Shown piece by piece: positions 15,990 to 22,997 of a stretch of DNA of 64,000 nucleotides. The DNA is from Lyngbya sp. CCAP 1446/10 (GTDB lineage Bacteria > Cyanobacteriota > Cyanobacteriia > Cyanobacteriales > Microcoleaceae). Position 1 is the first letter of the stretch. Every line of letters begins with the position of its first letter. Both the position numbers and the translations under genes were made by a program. The stretch lies in assembly GCF_026130175.1 (NCBI RefSeq), contig NZ_JAIGNI010000011.1, positions 48,211 through 112,210 on the forward strand. Direction: 5' to 3'. Below the pieces are notes generated by a model. It made no database searches, was not told where the DNA came from, and saw only the letters and a list, made by a program, of their open reading frames with translations.

Positions 15990-17162
15990 TCAATTTTTAA
16001 TTTTCAAATAGCCTTCCACCACACAATCTGCACCCACCGCGCGCCAAGAAACCCGCTCTAAAGTTAAAGCATCAGTCATTGCAGAAAACCCCAAATCTCC
16101 TACAGGAGTTGGAGCATCTTGGCCGCCGACAATTTTAGGAGCAATAAAAGCCATAATTTTTTGTACTGCACCTTCAGCAATTGCCTTAGCAGCCAAAGTG
16201 CCTCCACACTCCCAGAGTACAGAAAGAAAAGATCGATCGTACAAATAAGCCATCACATTAGTCGGTGTCAGCGGCGACAATTCCACAACTTCCACCCCTT
16301 TGGCGATCAAAAATTCCTGAAATTCCGGGTTAACCCCAGGCTCAGTCAGCACCAAAGTAGCCGCCACAGAGGTTTCCCACAACCAAGCCGACTTCGGCAA
16401 ATCCAGAGTGCGGCTCATCACCACCCGCAGAGGATTATGCCGATCGGGTTGGTGGCTAGTCAATAAGGGATTATCTAGACGCACCGTATTTCCCCCAACA
16501 ATCACCGCATCGCAGCCGACGCGCACCCGATGCACCTCGCTCCTCGCCTCCTGGCCTGTCACCCAAGCGCTATGACCGGTATTGGTAGCAATTTTACCGT
16601 CCAAAGTCATCGCATATTTCAAAATTCCGAAAGGCTGGCGGTGCAAAATCCGGTGTACGAAAGCCTCGTTAAGTTTCTGACAAGCTTCCCCTTCCACTCC
16701 CGTCACCACTTCAATCCCGGCTTCCCGCAACCGGGCCAGCCCAGTTCCCGCTACCAATGGATTGGGATCGACCATGCCAACCACTACTTTTGCCACCTTG
16801 GCCTTGACTAAAGCTTCGGAACAGGGAGGAGTTCGCCCGTAGTGGTTGCAGGGTTCCAGGTTGACGTAGACTGTCGCTCCGGCGGCGAGTTCCCCCGCTT
16901 CCCGGAGCGCAAAAACTTCGGCGTGAGGTTGGCCAGCACCGGGATGGAACCCTTCGCCGACAATCTTGCCGTCTCGGACAATTACAGAACCGACGAGGGG
17001 GTTGGGTGCGGTTTTGCCGAGGGCGTGGCGGGCCAATTCTATGCAGCGGCGCATCATGGCTCGATCGAACTCTTGAATTTCGTTGTCCAGTTGTTTTGTA
17101 GCTTGCTGCTGTCGATTAGCTAAGCTGGCGATCGGTTTAGCGTCCGCCGGAAAAGTTTCCAT
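15990..17162 (-). CDS. ribD: Bifunctional riboflavin deaminase/reductase RibD
   Basis: This enzyme carries out two early steps of riboflavin synthesis: deamination of diaminohydroxy-phosphoribosylaminopyrimidine and NADPH reduction of the ribose side chain. The 390-residue length is typical. The N-terminal deaminase domain (about 30-175) has the zinc site HAE (with Glu as proton shuttle) and EPCNHYGRTPPC. The C-terminal reductase domain (about 180-388) shows KYAMTLDGKIAT, HRVRVGCDAVIVGGNTVRLDNP and WECGGTLAAKAI. The N-terminus runs about 25 residues longer than in most homologues; a start at the in-frame ATG before MRRCIELA is possible. Confidence 0.95.
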   Translation of the reverse strand: METFPADAKPIASLANRQQQATKQLDNEIQEFDRAMMRRCIELARHALGKTAPNPLVGSVIVRDGKIVGEGFHPGAGQPHAEVFALREAGELAAGATVYVNLEPCNHYGRTPPCSEALVKAKVAKVVVGMVDPNPLVAGTGLARLREAGIEVVTGVEGEACQKLNEAFVHRILHRQPFGILKYAMTLDGKIATNTGHSAWVTGQEARSEVHRVRVGCDAVIVGGNTVRLDNPLLTSHQPDRHNPLRVVMSRTLDLPKSAWLWETSVAATLVLTEPGVNPEFQEFLIAKGVEVVELSPLTPTNVMAYLYDRSFLSVLWECGGTLAAKAIAEGAVQKIMAFIAPKIVGGQDAPTPVGDLGFSAMTDALTLERVSWRAVGADCVVEGYLKIKN

Positions 17163-17280
17163 AAGATCTTGGTATGATATCTATCCCTGAGTGTACTGAC
17201 TTTGATGCTAATTTTGGGTGCGAAACGACGATCGATTGCCGCTGGGACAAACTGTACGTTACCACTGAGATATTGCATCA

Positions 17281-17371
17281 TTGTCAATTAGCCTTTTATG
17301 AACAGGCAAGATGCCTATTCCACAAGAAAATTTATCTTTTGTGGAACAGGCATCTTGCCTGTTGCTGACAA
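17281..17371. repeat. Long near-perfect palindrome in the ribD / FAD-protein gap
   Basis: AACAGGCAAGATGCCTATTC at 17301-17320, with adjoining CACAAGAAAA, pairs with 17336-17363. The outer TTGTCA/TGACAA ends also match, across a gap. It lies in a 323-bp gap between divergently transcribed genes. It looks like a MITE-type or REP-type hairpin element; nothing else was seen in the gap. Confidence 0.7.
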
Positions 17372-17485
17372 TGGTGCAAGATGTGAGTTACCAGGAGTGA
17401 AGGGCAATTTAGGGCGATCGACCCCACACACCCAAACAAATAGCTTTAACATGAAGAAACAATAGCAGGCGTTTAACAAAAAACC

Positions 17486-18343
17486 ATGACTCAGGACATG
17501 AAGCGGGAATTTGCCAGTCGCGACGAATTAATAGCCTACGTGCGCGAACAGTTTCCCGAAGCCGCCGCCCGCGATAGCAACGTACCCCCAACCACAGGCG
17601 GGCGCAAAGCAGCGGAGACACTCCTGCAAAAAATTGACCCAGGCAAATACGCCTCAAGCCGCAACTTCCTCAACGGCGCGGTAACGCAATTGTCGCCTTA
17701 TTTACGCTACGGCGTTTTGAGCCTTGCCGAAGTCCGGGATGCCGTGCTCGCCAAGGTGCATCCAGAAGAAGCCGTAAAACTTGTCAACCAATTGGGTTGG
17801 CGGGATTATTGGCAGCGACTGTACGCCGAATTGGGCAAGGGGATTTGGCAAGACCAGGAACCCTACAAAACTGGTTACACTGCTAAATATTACAGCGAAA
17901 CCATGCCGCAGGATGTCGTCGAAGGCACGACTGGTTTAGTTTGCATCGACAGTTTCAGCCGCGAGTTGCGAGAAACTGGTTATTTGCACAACCATCAGCG
18001 AATGTGGATTGCCGCTTATCTCGTACATTGGCGGCGCGTGCACTGGCAAGCTGGAGCTCGCTGGTTTTTGGAACATTTGCTAGATGGAGATCCGGCGAGT
18101 AATAATCTTTCTTGGCAGTGGGTAGCGAGCACTTTTAGTCATAAGCCTTATTTTTTTAATCGGGAAAATCTGGAACGTTACACTAAGTCGGTTTATTGTG
18201 GTGATTGTCCTCTGTACGGGCAATGCGATTTTGAGGGAACTTACGAAGATTTGGAAGCCCAGTTGTTTCCCAATGCCGAAAAGGTCGATCGCACGGGCGG
18301 TTCTCAAAGTTGGCAACGCCCTCAAAAGGGAAAGAAAAATTAA
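17486..18343 (+). CDS. Stand-alone photolyase/cryptochrome FAD-binding domain
   Basis: The 285 residues correspond only to the C-terminal helical FAD-binding half of a photolyase. Recognisable pieces are TQLSPYLRYGVLSLAEV, NQLGWRDYWQRLY, LRETGYLHNHQRMWIAAYLVHW, AGARWFLEHLLDGDPASNNLSWQWVAS and NRENLERYTK. These are the FAD and DNA-lesion contact regions. The antenna half is missing here but appears as the next gene. A small Cys cluster, YCGDCPLYGQC (three Cys), near residue 238 suggests a metal or Fe-S site, by analogy to iron-sulfur photolyase relatives (inference). Likely roles are light-driven repair or light sensing. I judge the start by GTTTAACAAAAAACC-ATG; no strong ribosome site is visible. 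Confidence 0.85.
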   Translation: MTQDMKREFASRDELIAYVREQFPEAAARDSNVPPTTGGRKAAETLLQKIDPGKYASSRNFLNGAVTQLSPYLRYGVLSLAEVRDAVLAKVHPEEAVKLVNQLGWRDYWQRLYAELGKGIWQDQEPYKTGYTAKYYSETMPQDVVEGTTGLVCIDSFSRELRETGYLHNHQRMWIAAYLVHWRRVHWQAGARWFLEHLLDGDPASNNLSWQWVASTFSHKPYFFNRENLERYTKSVYCGDCPLYGQCDFEGTYEDLEAQLFPNAEKVDRTGGSQSWQRPQKGKKN

Positions 18344-18345
18344 GT

Positions 18346-18498
18346 CAGTAGTCAGTTGACAGTTGACAGTTGTCAGTTGTCAGTTGACAGTTGTCATTCG
18401 GAAGAGGGAACAAGCAATTAAAATAATTAATTTTTTTTACAATTCCCAATTACAATTCCCAATTCCCAATTACAATTCCCAATTCCCAATTCCCAATT
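18346..18498. repeat. Short-unit repeats between the two photolyase halves
   Basis: Heptamer-like units of CAGTTGACAGTTGT fill 18346-18398, and units of AATTCCCAATTAC fill about 18438-18498. The same motif in complement (ACAACTGACAACTG) fills 19010-19066 beyond the next gene. These are typical short tandem repeats of Oscillatoriales intergenic DNA. Confidence 0.7.
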
Positions 18499-18499
18499 T

Positions 18500-18913
18500 A
18501 TGAACAATCCAATTATTTGGCTGCACGGCGACTGTTTGAGTCCTCAAAGTCCGGCTTTTCAAGCGCACCCAGAAGCACCGGCAATCTGGGTTTGGGATGA
18601 TGCACTCATCGATGAATGGCAGTTGAGTCTCAAACGAATGGTGTTTATTTACGAATGTTTGCTGGAGTTGCCGATAGTTATTCGGCGTGGAAATGTCGCT
18701 GCTGAAGTTATCGCTTTTGCTAAAGAATCCGGCGCGAATCAAGTAGTTACAGCGGAAAGTCCTAGTCCTCGGTTTGAGGAGATTTGCCGGGAAATTCGGC
18801 AATTATACCCTGTAGAAGTTTTGCCACCAGAACCCTTTGTCCGCTACGATGGTTATATTGATTTGAAGCGTTTTTCACGCTACTGGCGCGTCGCCGAAAA
18901 ATACGTTTTTTAA
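18500..18913 (+). CDS. Stand-alone photolyase N-terminal alpha/beta domain
   Basis: This 137-residue protein begins NNPIIWLHGDCLSPQSPAF and continues APAIWVWDDALI, SLKRMVFIYECLLELPIVI, RGNVAAEVIAFAKESGANQVVTAESPSPRFEEICREI. It matches the Rossmann-like antenna-chromophore domain of photolyases in order and length, but ends where the FAD domain would begin. With the preceding gene it makes up one photolyase in two polypeptides, encoded in reversed order (C-terminal half first). The two genes are 156 bp apart on the same strand and are presumably co-expressed. Binding of an antenna pigment is not certain. Confidence 0.75.
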   Translation: MNNPIIWLHGDCLSPQSPAFQAHPEAPAIWVWDDALIDEWQLSLKRMVFIYECLLELPIVIRRGNVAAEVIAFAKESGANQVVTAESPSPRFEEICREIRQLYPVEVLPPEPFVRYDGYIDLKRFSRYWRVAEKYVF

Positions 18914-19009
18914 TGGGGAATTGGTAATCGGGAATTGGTAATGGGGAGTTGGTAGAAAAACAAGAAAGAGGCAAAGCGAATCATCTGATTTTTTCCCTCT
19001 TCCTTCTAA

Positions 19010-19066
19010 CAACTAACAACTGACAACTGACAACTGACAACTGACAACTAACAACTGACAACTGAC
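19010..19066. repeat. ACAACTGACAACTG short tandem repeat
   Basis: Units of CTGACAA and CTAACAA repeat about eight times, ending at the stop codon of the next gene on the minus strand. The repeat is the complement of the motif at 18346-18398. Confidence 0.75.
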
Positions 19067-19067
19067 T

Positions 19068-19607
19068 TCAAGTCGCCTTCAAACGCTGTAATAGCCATTG
19101 AAATCTAGATTGAGCCAAATCTGGATTTTCGACATTGTGGGCGATCGCGCGTTCGTCGTCGGGATCTTGATATATTAAATAATCAGTCTCTTCGCCGAAG
19201 CGTTTGACTGTACCCCGAAGTCTCGACGACAGAAATTTGGTAATCGCCCGATAAAACCGCAGGGAAAACAACACGTCTTGTTCCAGTTTTTCAGTTAGCA
19301 GCCGCCTCGGAATTGACAGGATGAGACATTCATCAATTGTCGTGACGCTAGCAGAAGGAAGTCTCCCGTCTACAAAAGACATTTCGCCCAACACTTCCCC
19401 GCAGATGATTTGTCCAATTTCTTTGTCGCCCAAAGATGATACAGAAACGCTCAAAGTTCCATTCAGAACTATGTACAGCGCGTCTAAGGGTTTACCTTCG
19501 ACGATCACGGTGGTGCCGGGGGGGACTATGGTGCGGGTGCCGTTGGCGAGCATCCAATCGATGTCGCGATCGCTCAATTCGCCTAATATCACTAGAACTT
19601 TGCTCAT
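19068..19607 (-). CDS. Cyclic nucleotide-binding (cNMP) domain protein
   Basis: This 179-residue protein is essentially one cNMP-binding beta-barrel (residues 8-125). Its barrel motifs are TIVPPGTTVIVEGKPLDALYIVLNG, GEVLGEMSFVDGRLPSASVTT, and then a C-helix with FYRAITKFLSSRLRGTV. The phosphate-binding cassette reads GEMSFVDGRLPSASV, close to the R-containing consensus GE.S.l...pR.A but with Ser-Ala in place of Arg-Ala, so nucleotide binding may be altered. No DNA-binding helix-turn-helix follows, so it is not a Crp-type activator. Three adenylate cyclases elsewhere in this window could supply cAMP (inference). Confidence 0.8.
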   Translation of the reverse strand: MSKVLVILGELSDRDIDWMLANGTRTIVPPGTTVIVEGKPLDALYIVLNGTLSVSVSSLGDKEIGQIICGEVLGEMSFVDGRLPSASVTTIDECLILSIPRRLLTEKLEQDVLFSLRFYRAITKFLSSRLRGTVKRFGEETDYLIYQDPDDERAIAHNVENPDLAQSRFQWLLQRLKAT

Positions 19608-20198
19608 AAAGTCAGGTTGAGATTCAATAGTTTTTTACTAATTTTTACCAATAAAACACGGAATTTTAGACAATTATAATAATAATATTCACTAATTTTT
19701 ACACGATCGAGCTACAGCTATTTTGGGAACCAGTGCTATTCTACATCACTTGTCACAGACTACGCAGCAGCCGATCGCCCTGGCGCAACTGTCCCAATTT
19801 GAACGACTGCCCAAATATTTTTGAAAGCTTGCTGTATCTTGGTTTTAAGCCGGTGCGCCCTCGAAAATTCAATTTTTCCGGTACTACTGCGAATGCAGCG
19901 CCCCCAAGTACAGAATTATAGAATGCCAGCGATGCGCGCGATCGGCCTCTCAATTCAGCAGCAGCGAGGGTGAAATCCTTCCTAGGATTGATTTTTAGCC
20001 GATCGAACTGTAAATTATAATTAGCATCTAAACCCGCTGTCTGTTCTTGAATCTAATCAAATTGCGAGTTGACTCCTCAAGGGTTAAGTGCCAATCTAGG
20101 AACAACACAAGTCATATTTGTGTCATTTTTGAGCAAAGCTCTCGATGGGAGCCCTCAAACACTTACACTTTTAACACAGCATTCATTGAGGAGTTTCT
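19608..20198. other. 591-bp gap between divergent genes, no gene seen
   Basis: No open frame here has a convincing ribosome site or known motif. The 62- and 66-codon frames around 19733-19953 overlap on opposite strands and look random. A small inverted repeat, ACACAA/TTGTGT, lies near 20107-20124, and it or the AT-rich stretch could be part of the control region of the following secreted protein gene. Confidence 0.5.
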
Positions 20199-21281
20199 AT
20201 GAATAGTCTATTTTCCAAGTCTACTTTTGCGTTAATAAATCTTGCAGCTTTAGCAGTTTGTTGCGGTACCCTGTCAGCGAAAGCTGAAACTGGCAACTTG
20301 CCTGATGTCGGTACAACGGCAACTTTGGCAGCTCAAAATATTGACCAAGTTTCTCAGCCTGTGGCAACTTCAGCGGTTAAACCCGATGCAGAAACCACCG
20401 CTACTAATACAAAAATTGATTCTATCAGTTGGAGCGAACTAACAGCAGCGGCAGAGCCAGCAGCCTCCGCACCGGCAGCCAACTCGCAAGCATCTGTGGG
20501 CACACCGGCAGAATCCACAGCAACAACATCGGAAATTGCGGAGACTGAAACTGCGCCAAATACATCGATTGCTGCTGAGACCGAAAAATCGGCAGAAACA
20601 GCTAAAATTGCTGATAGCGTCAAAGTGCAGCCAACGGTGGAGATTGCCGAAAAGATCGATCGACCTAATTCCGAACTGACAGCAGCCAAGGAAGAAAAAG
20701 AAGTCAAAACAACACAAGAAGTGTTAAGCAATCCTGTCAGCACTTCCGCCAAAACCCTGACAAACCAACCGAAACTTGCCGAAAAACCGGCAGCAGTCTC
20801 CGAACCAACTGAAAAAGTAGCTCAAGTCCCCACCATCAGACCGGGCCGAGCTACCCGTTCAGGGCCGAGCTACGTCGGTATTGGCGGTAACATCGGTTTT
20901 GGCGGAGATTCAGCCCTAGGTGACACTTCATTTGCGATTATTAGCAAAATTGGTTTGACAAACAATTTCTCGGTGAGGCCGAGTGTTTTGTTCCGCGACA
21001 ACTTAACAGTTCTAGTTCCACTCACCTACGATTTTGTATCTAAAGAGGCCGTCGAAGTCAGCGATGATTTTGTGATTACCGCTGCTCCTTATTTAGGTGC
21101 TGGCGTAGCCATTTCTACCGGCGATAACGGTAATTTTGGCTTCATGATTACAGGGGGTGTAGATGTGCCGCTGTCGAGTAATTTTACAGCTACAGCCGGA
21201 CTGAATATTGGTTTTCTCGAGGGAACTGATGTGGGATTGTTAGTCGGTGTCGGCTATACCTTCCCGAATCTGATCAGATAG
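20199..21281 (+). CDS. Secreted protein with disordered Ala/Thr/Glu region and barrel-like end
   Basis: The N-terminus (NSLFSKSTFALINLAALAVC...LSAKAE) is a clear signal peptide. Residues 30-225 are low complexity, rich in Ala, Thr, Glu, Pro and Lys, and probably disordered. The last 135 residues (from SYVGIGGNIGFGGDSALGD) show alternating beta strands: FAIISKIGLTNNFSVRPSVLF, LTVLVPLTYDF, APYLGAGVAIS, FGFMITGGVDVPL, FTATAGLNIGFL and VGLLVGVGYTF. This pattern resembles a small outer-membrane beta-barrel ending in an aromatic residue region. Its function is unknown. A GAGGAG ribosome site precedes the ATG, and a good terminator follows. Confidence 0.7.
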   Translation: MNSLFSKSTFALINLAALAVCCGTLSAKAETGNLPDVGTTATLAAQNIDQVSQPVATSAVKPDAETTATNTKIDSISWSELTAAAEPAASAPAANSQASVGTPAESTATTSEIAETETAPNTSIAAETEKSAETAKIADSVKVQPTVEIAEKIDRPNSELTAAKEEKEVKTTQEVLSNPVSTSAKTLTNQPKLAEKPAAVSEPTEKVAQVPTIRPGRATRSGPSYVGIGGNIGFGGDSALGDTSFAIISKIGLTNNFSVRPSVLFRDNLTVLVPLTYDFVSKEAVEVSDDFVITAAPYLGAGVAISTGDNGNFGFMITGGVDVPLSSNFTATAGLNIGFLEGTDVGLLVGVGYTFPNLIR

Positions 21282-21322
21282 TATTGCTATTTGAGCAAAC
21301 GCAGGATCAGTAAATAGGCGCT

Positions 21323-21356
21323 GGGTTGACTGTAGGAATACAGTCAGCCCTTTTTT
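21323..21356 (+). terminator. Rho-independent terminator
   Basis: GGGTTGACTGTA and TACAGTCAGCCC form a 12-bp stem with a GGAA loop and one G-T pair, followed by TTTTTT. It ends the transcript of the secreted protein gene. Confidence 0.9.
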
Positions 21357-21463
21357 GATGGAAAATCAACAGCAATTCGCCGGACGCGGCTATTCGGAGG
21401 GGCAATTTGGAGGACACTTAGTTGTATAATAGATAAACTAGCCTTACTAAAAAGTAGAATCCT

Positions 21464-21727
21464 ATGTCGCAGGGAATCTTCAACAAAATCCTCAATCAGC
21501 TTGACACCCTGGAAGTGCTAGAACTACAGCAACTAGAGCGTGCTATTGGGAACTCTCTGGCTCATAAAGAACAAGCTGCTCAACGCACAAGATTTCACCA
21601 AGCGCTGTTAACTTCTGGTTTAGTCAAAAAAATCAAGCATTCTTCTTGGACTCAGCAAACAGAACGGCGACTAATTCAGGTACAGGGGCAGCCTGTTTCT
21701 GAGACAATTATTGAGGAACGTCGCTAG
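21464..21727 (+). CDS. Probable antitoxin of a PIN toxin pair
   Basis: This 87-residue, charged, mostly helical protein (LDTLEVLELQQLERAIGNSL, then HSSWTQQTERRL) has no domain I can name. Its stop codon is directly adjacent to the ATG of a PIN-domain toxin gene, the classic layout for an antitoxin. The C-terminal part (residues 55-87) is a candidate toxin-binding tail. It has no obvious ribbon-helix-helix or AbrB motif. Confidence 0.6.
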   Translation: MSQGIFNKILNQLDTLEVLELQQLERAIGNSLAHKEQAAQRTRFHQALLTSGLVKKIKHSSWTQQTERRLIQVQGQPVSETIIEERR

Positions 21728-22192
21728 ATGACAATTTATTTTGTAGATAGCAGCGCGCTGGTCAAACGCTACATTAGTGAAATAGGTTCGGGATGGGTTT
21801 TGAATTTGTTCGATCCTGCACTTAACAACGATATCTTGATTGCTGGTATTACCAGTGTGGAAATTGTTGCTGCAATTACCAGAAGGTCGCGCGGCCGAAG
21901 TATCAATGCGACAGATGCTACAGCAGCGTGCAATCAGTTCAGGAGTGACCTGCAATCTGAGTATCAAGTTGTAGAATTCACCGAAAGTATTATTAACTCT
22001 GCAATGGCATTAGCTGAAACCTACGGATTGCGAGGCTATGATGCTGTGCAGCTAGCAACAGGCTGTAGCATAAATAACCTCTGCACAGCTAACAATTTGC
22101 CTGCGATGACTTTTGTATCTGCTGATGGGGAGCTAAATGCAGCAGCAACAAGTGAGGGTTTGGTAGTTGAAAATCCTAACAACTATCCGTAA
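21728..22192 (+). CDS. PIN-domain ribonuclease toxin (VapC-like)
   Basis: This 154-residue PIN domain has the acidic residues of the metal site: Asp7 in YFVDSSALVKRY, Glu in TSVEIVAAITRR (about 46), Asp in GYDAVQLATG (about 108) and Asp in FVSADGELNAAA (about 133). VapC proteins cleave RNA, often tRNA or rRNA. The preceding gene abuts it without spacing, so the two are translated together. Confidence 0.85.
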   Translation: MTIYFVDSSALVKRYISEIGSGWVLNLFDPALNNDILIAGITSVEIVAAITRRSRGRSINATDATAACNQFRSDLQSEYQVVEFTESIINSAMALAETYGLRGYDAVQLATGCSINNLCTANNLPAMTFVSADGELNAAATSEGLVVENPNNYP

Positions 22193-22322
22193 TATCGATC
22201 GTCGGAGGACGCGGAAATTCGGAGGATGAGGTGCAAAATTAATTGCGATCGCCCAGAGGGATTTTCCTCAAAGATATAATGATAATTGGCTCGCACTTTC
22301 TCCCCAAACACCCGAAAAAACC

Positions 22323-22598
22323 GTGACCAAAACAGAAATCTTAGCCGCACTCAAAAATCTGACAGCAGAAGAACGCCTAGAAATCATCGAAACAGCTTCC
22401 CGGATGATGCGCGAAGACATCGAAGCAAAAGTCCAGCGCAAAGCCGAGAAAAAGCGCCAACTCAGAGCCGCAGCAGAAGCCGCAGTCCTAGATTATATGC
22501 CGGGAGGTGCTTTACATGATTTGTGGTCGCCAGACAGCGAACCATATTTTGAATCTGAGGAAGAATACCTAAGCGCAGGGATCAAAACTAATGCGTAG
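22323..22598 (+). CDS. Antitoxin partner of MazF-like toxin
   Basis: This 91-residue protein starts with GTG and reads TKTEILAALKNLTAEERLEIIETASRMM, a helical motif common in cyanobacterial antitoxins. A long Lys/Arg/Ala-rich helix (EAKVQRKAEKKRQLRAAAEAA) and an acidic C-terminal tail (PDSEPYFESEEEYLSAG) follow. The gene overlaps the downstream MazF gene by 8 bp. The acidic tail would be the toxin-neutralising part (inference). Confidence 0.75.
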   Translation: MTKTEILAALKNLTAEERLEIIETASRMMREDIEAKVQRKAEKKRQLRAAAEAAVLDYMPGGALHDLWSPDSEPYFESEEEYLSAGIKTNA

Positions 22599-22932
22599 AG
22601 GCGAAATCTGGCTGGTTACACTTGAGCCTACTGTTGGGGCTGAAATTGGCAAAACCCGTCCCGCAGTTATTGTCAGCGATGAGACGGTGGGAATTTTGCT
22701 GCTTGAAGTTATTGTTCCCATCACTGACTGGAAAGAGCGATATACACCGAGAAATTGGATGGTTCGACTAGAACCCAGTGGCGAAAATGGCTTGATTAAA
22801 GTCTCAGCCGCCGATTGTTTTCAAGTCCGTTCCGTTTCCCAACAAAGATTTGTCCGACAACTCGGAACCCTTTCCGAGACAATTATGGAAGAAATTGCAG
22901 AATCACTGATAATTGTTTTGGATCTGGATTGA
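22591..22932 (+). CDS. MazF/PemK family endoribonuclease toxin
   Basis: This 113-residue protein has the MazF fold signatures RRGEIWLVTLEPTVGAEIGKTRPAVIVSD at the N-terminus, VPITDW in the middle and GLIKVSAADCFQVRSVSQQRF in the second half. These include the catalytic Arg of KTRPAVIV and a Ser/Thr-containing strand. It cleaves single-stranded mRNA at short motifs in known homologues. It is translationally coupled to the antitoxin by overlapping frames. Confidence 0.88.
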   Translation: MRRGEIWLVTLEPTVGAEIGKTRPAVIVSDETVGILLLEVIVPITDWKERYTPRNWMVRLEPSGENGLIKVSAADCFQVRSVSQQRFVRQLGTLSETIMEEIAESLIIVLDLD

Positions 22933-22997
22933 ATAACTAGGCAACAGCACACAAATAGTGTTATTTATAAGTAGATTGTATGGCGCGATGGCCTTAA

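Noticed and set aside
20354..20752. 132-codon Ala/Ser/Val-rich frame antisense to the secreted protein gene
   Set aside because: It mirrors the low-complexity Ala/Thr/Glu region of the real gene.
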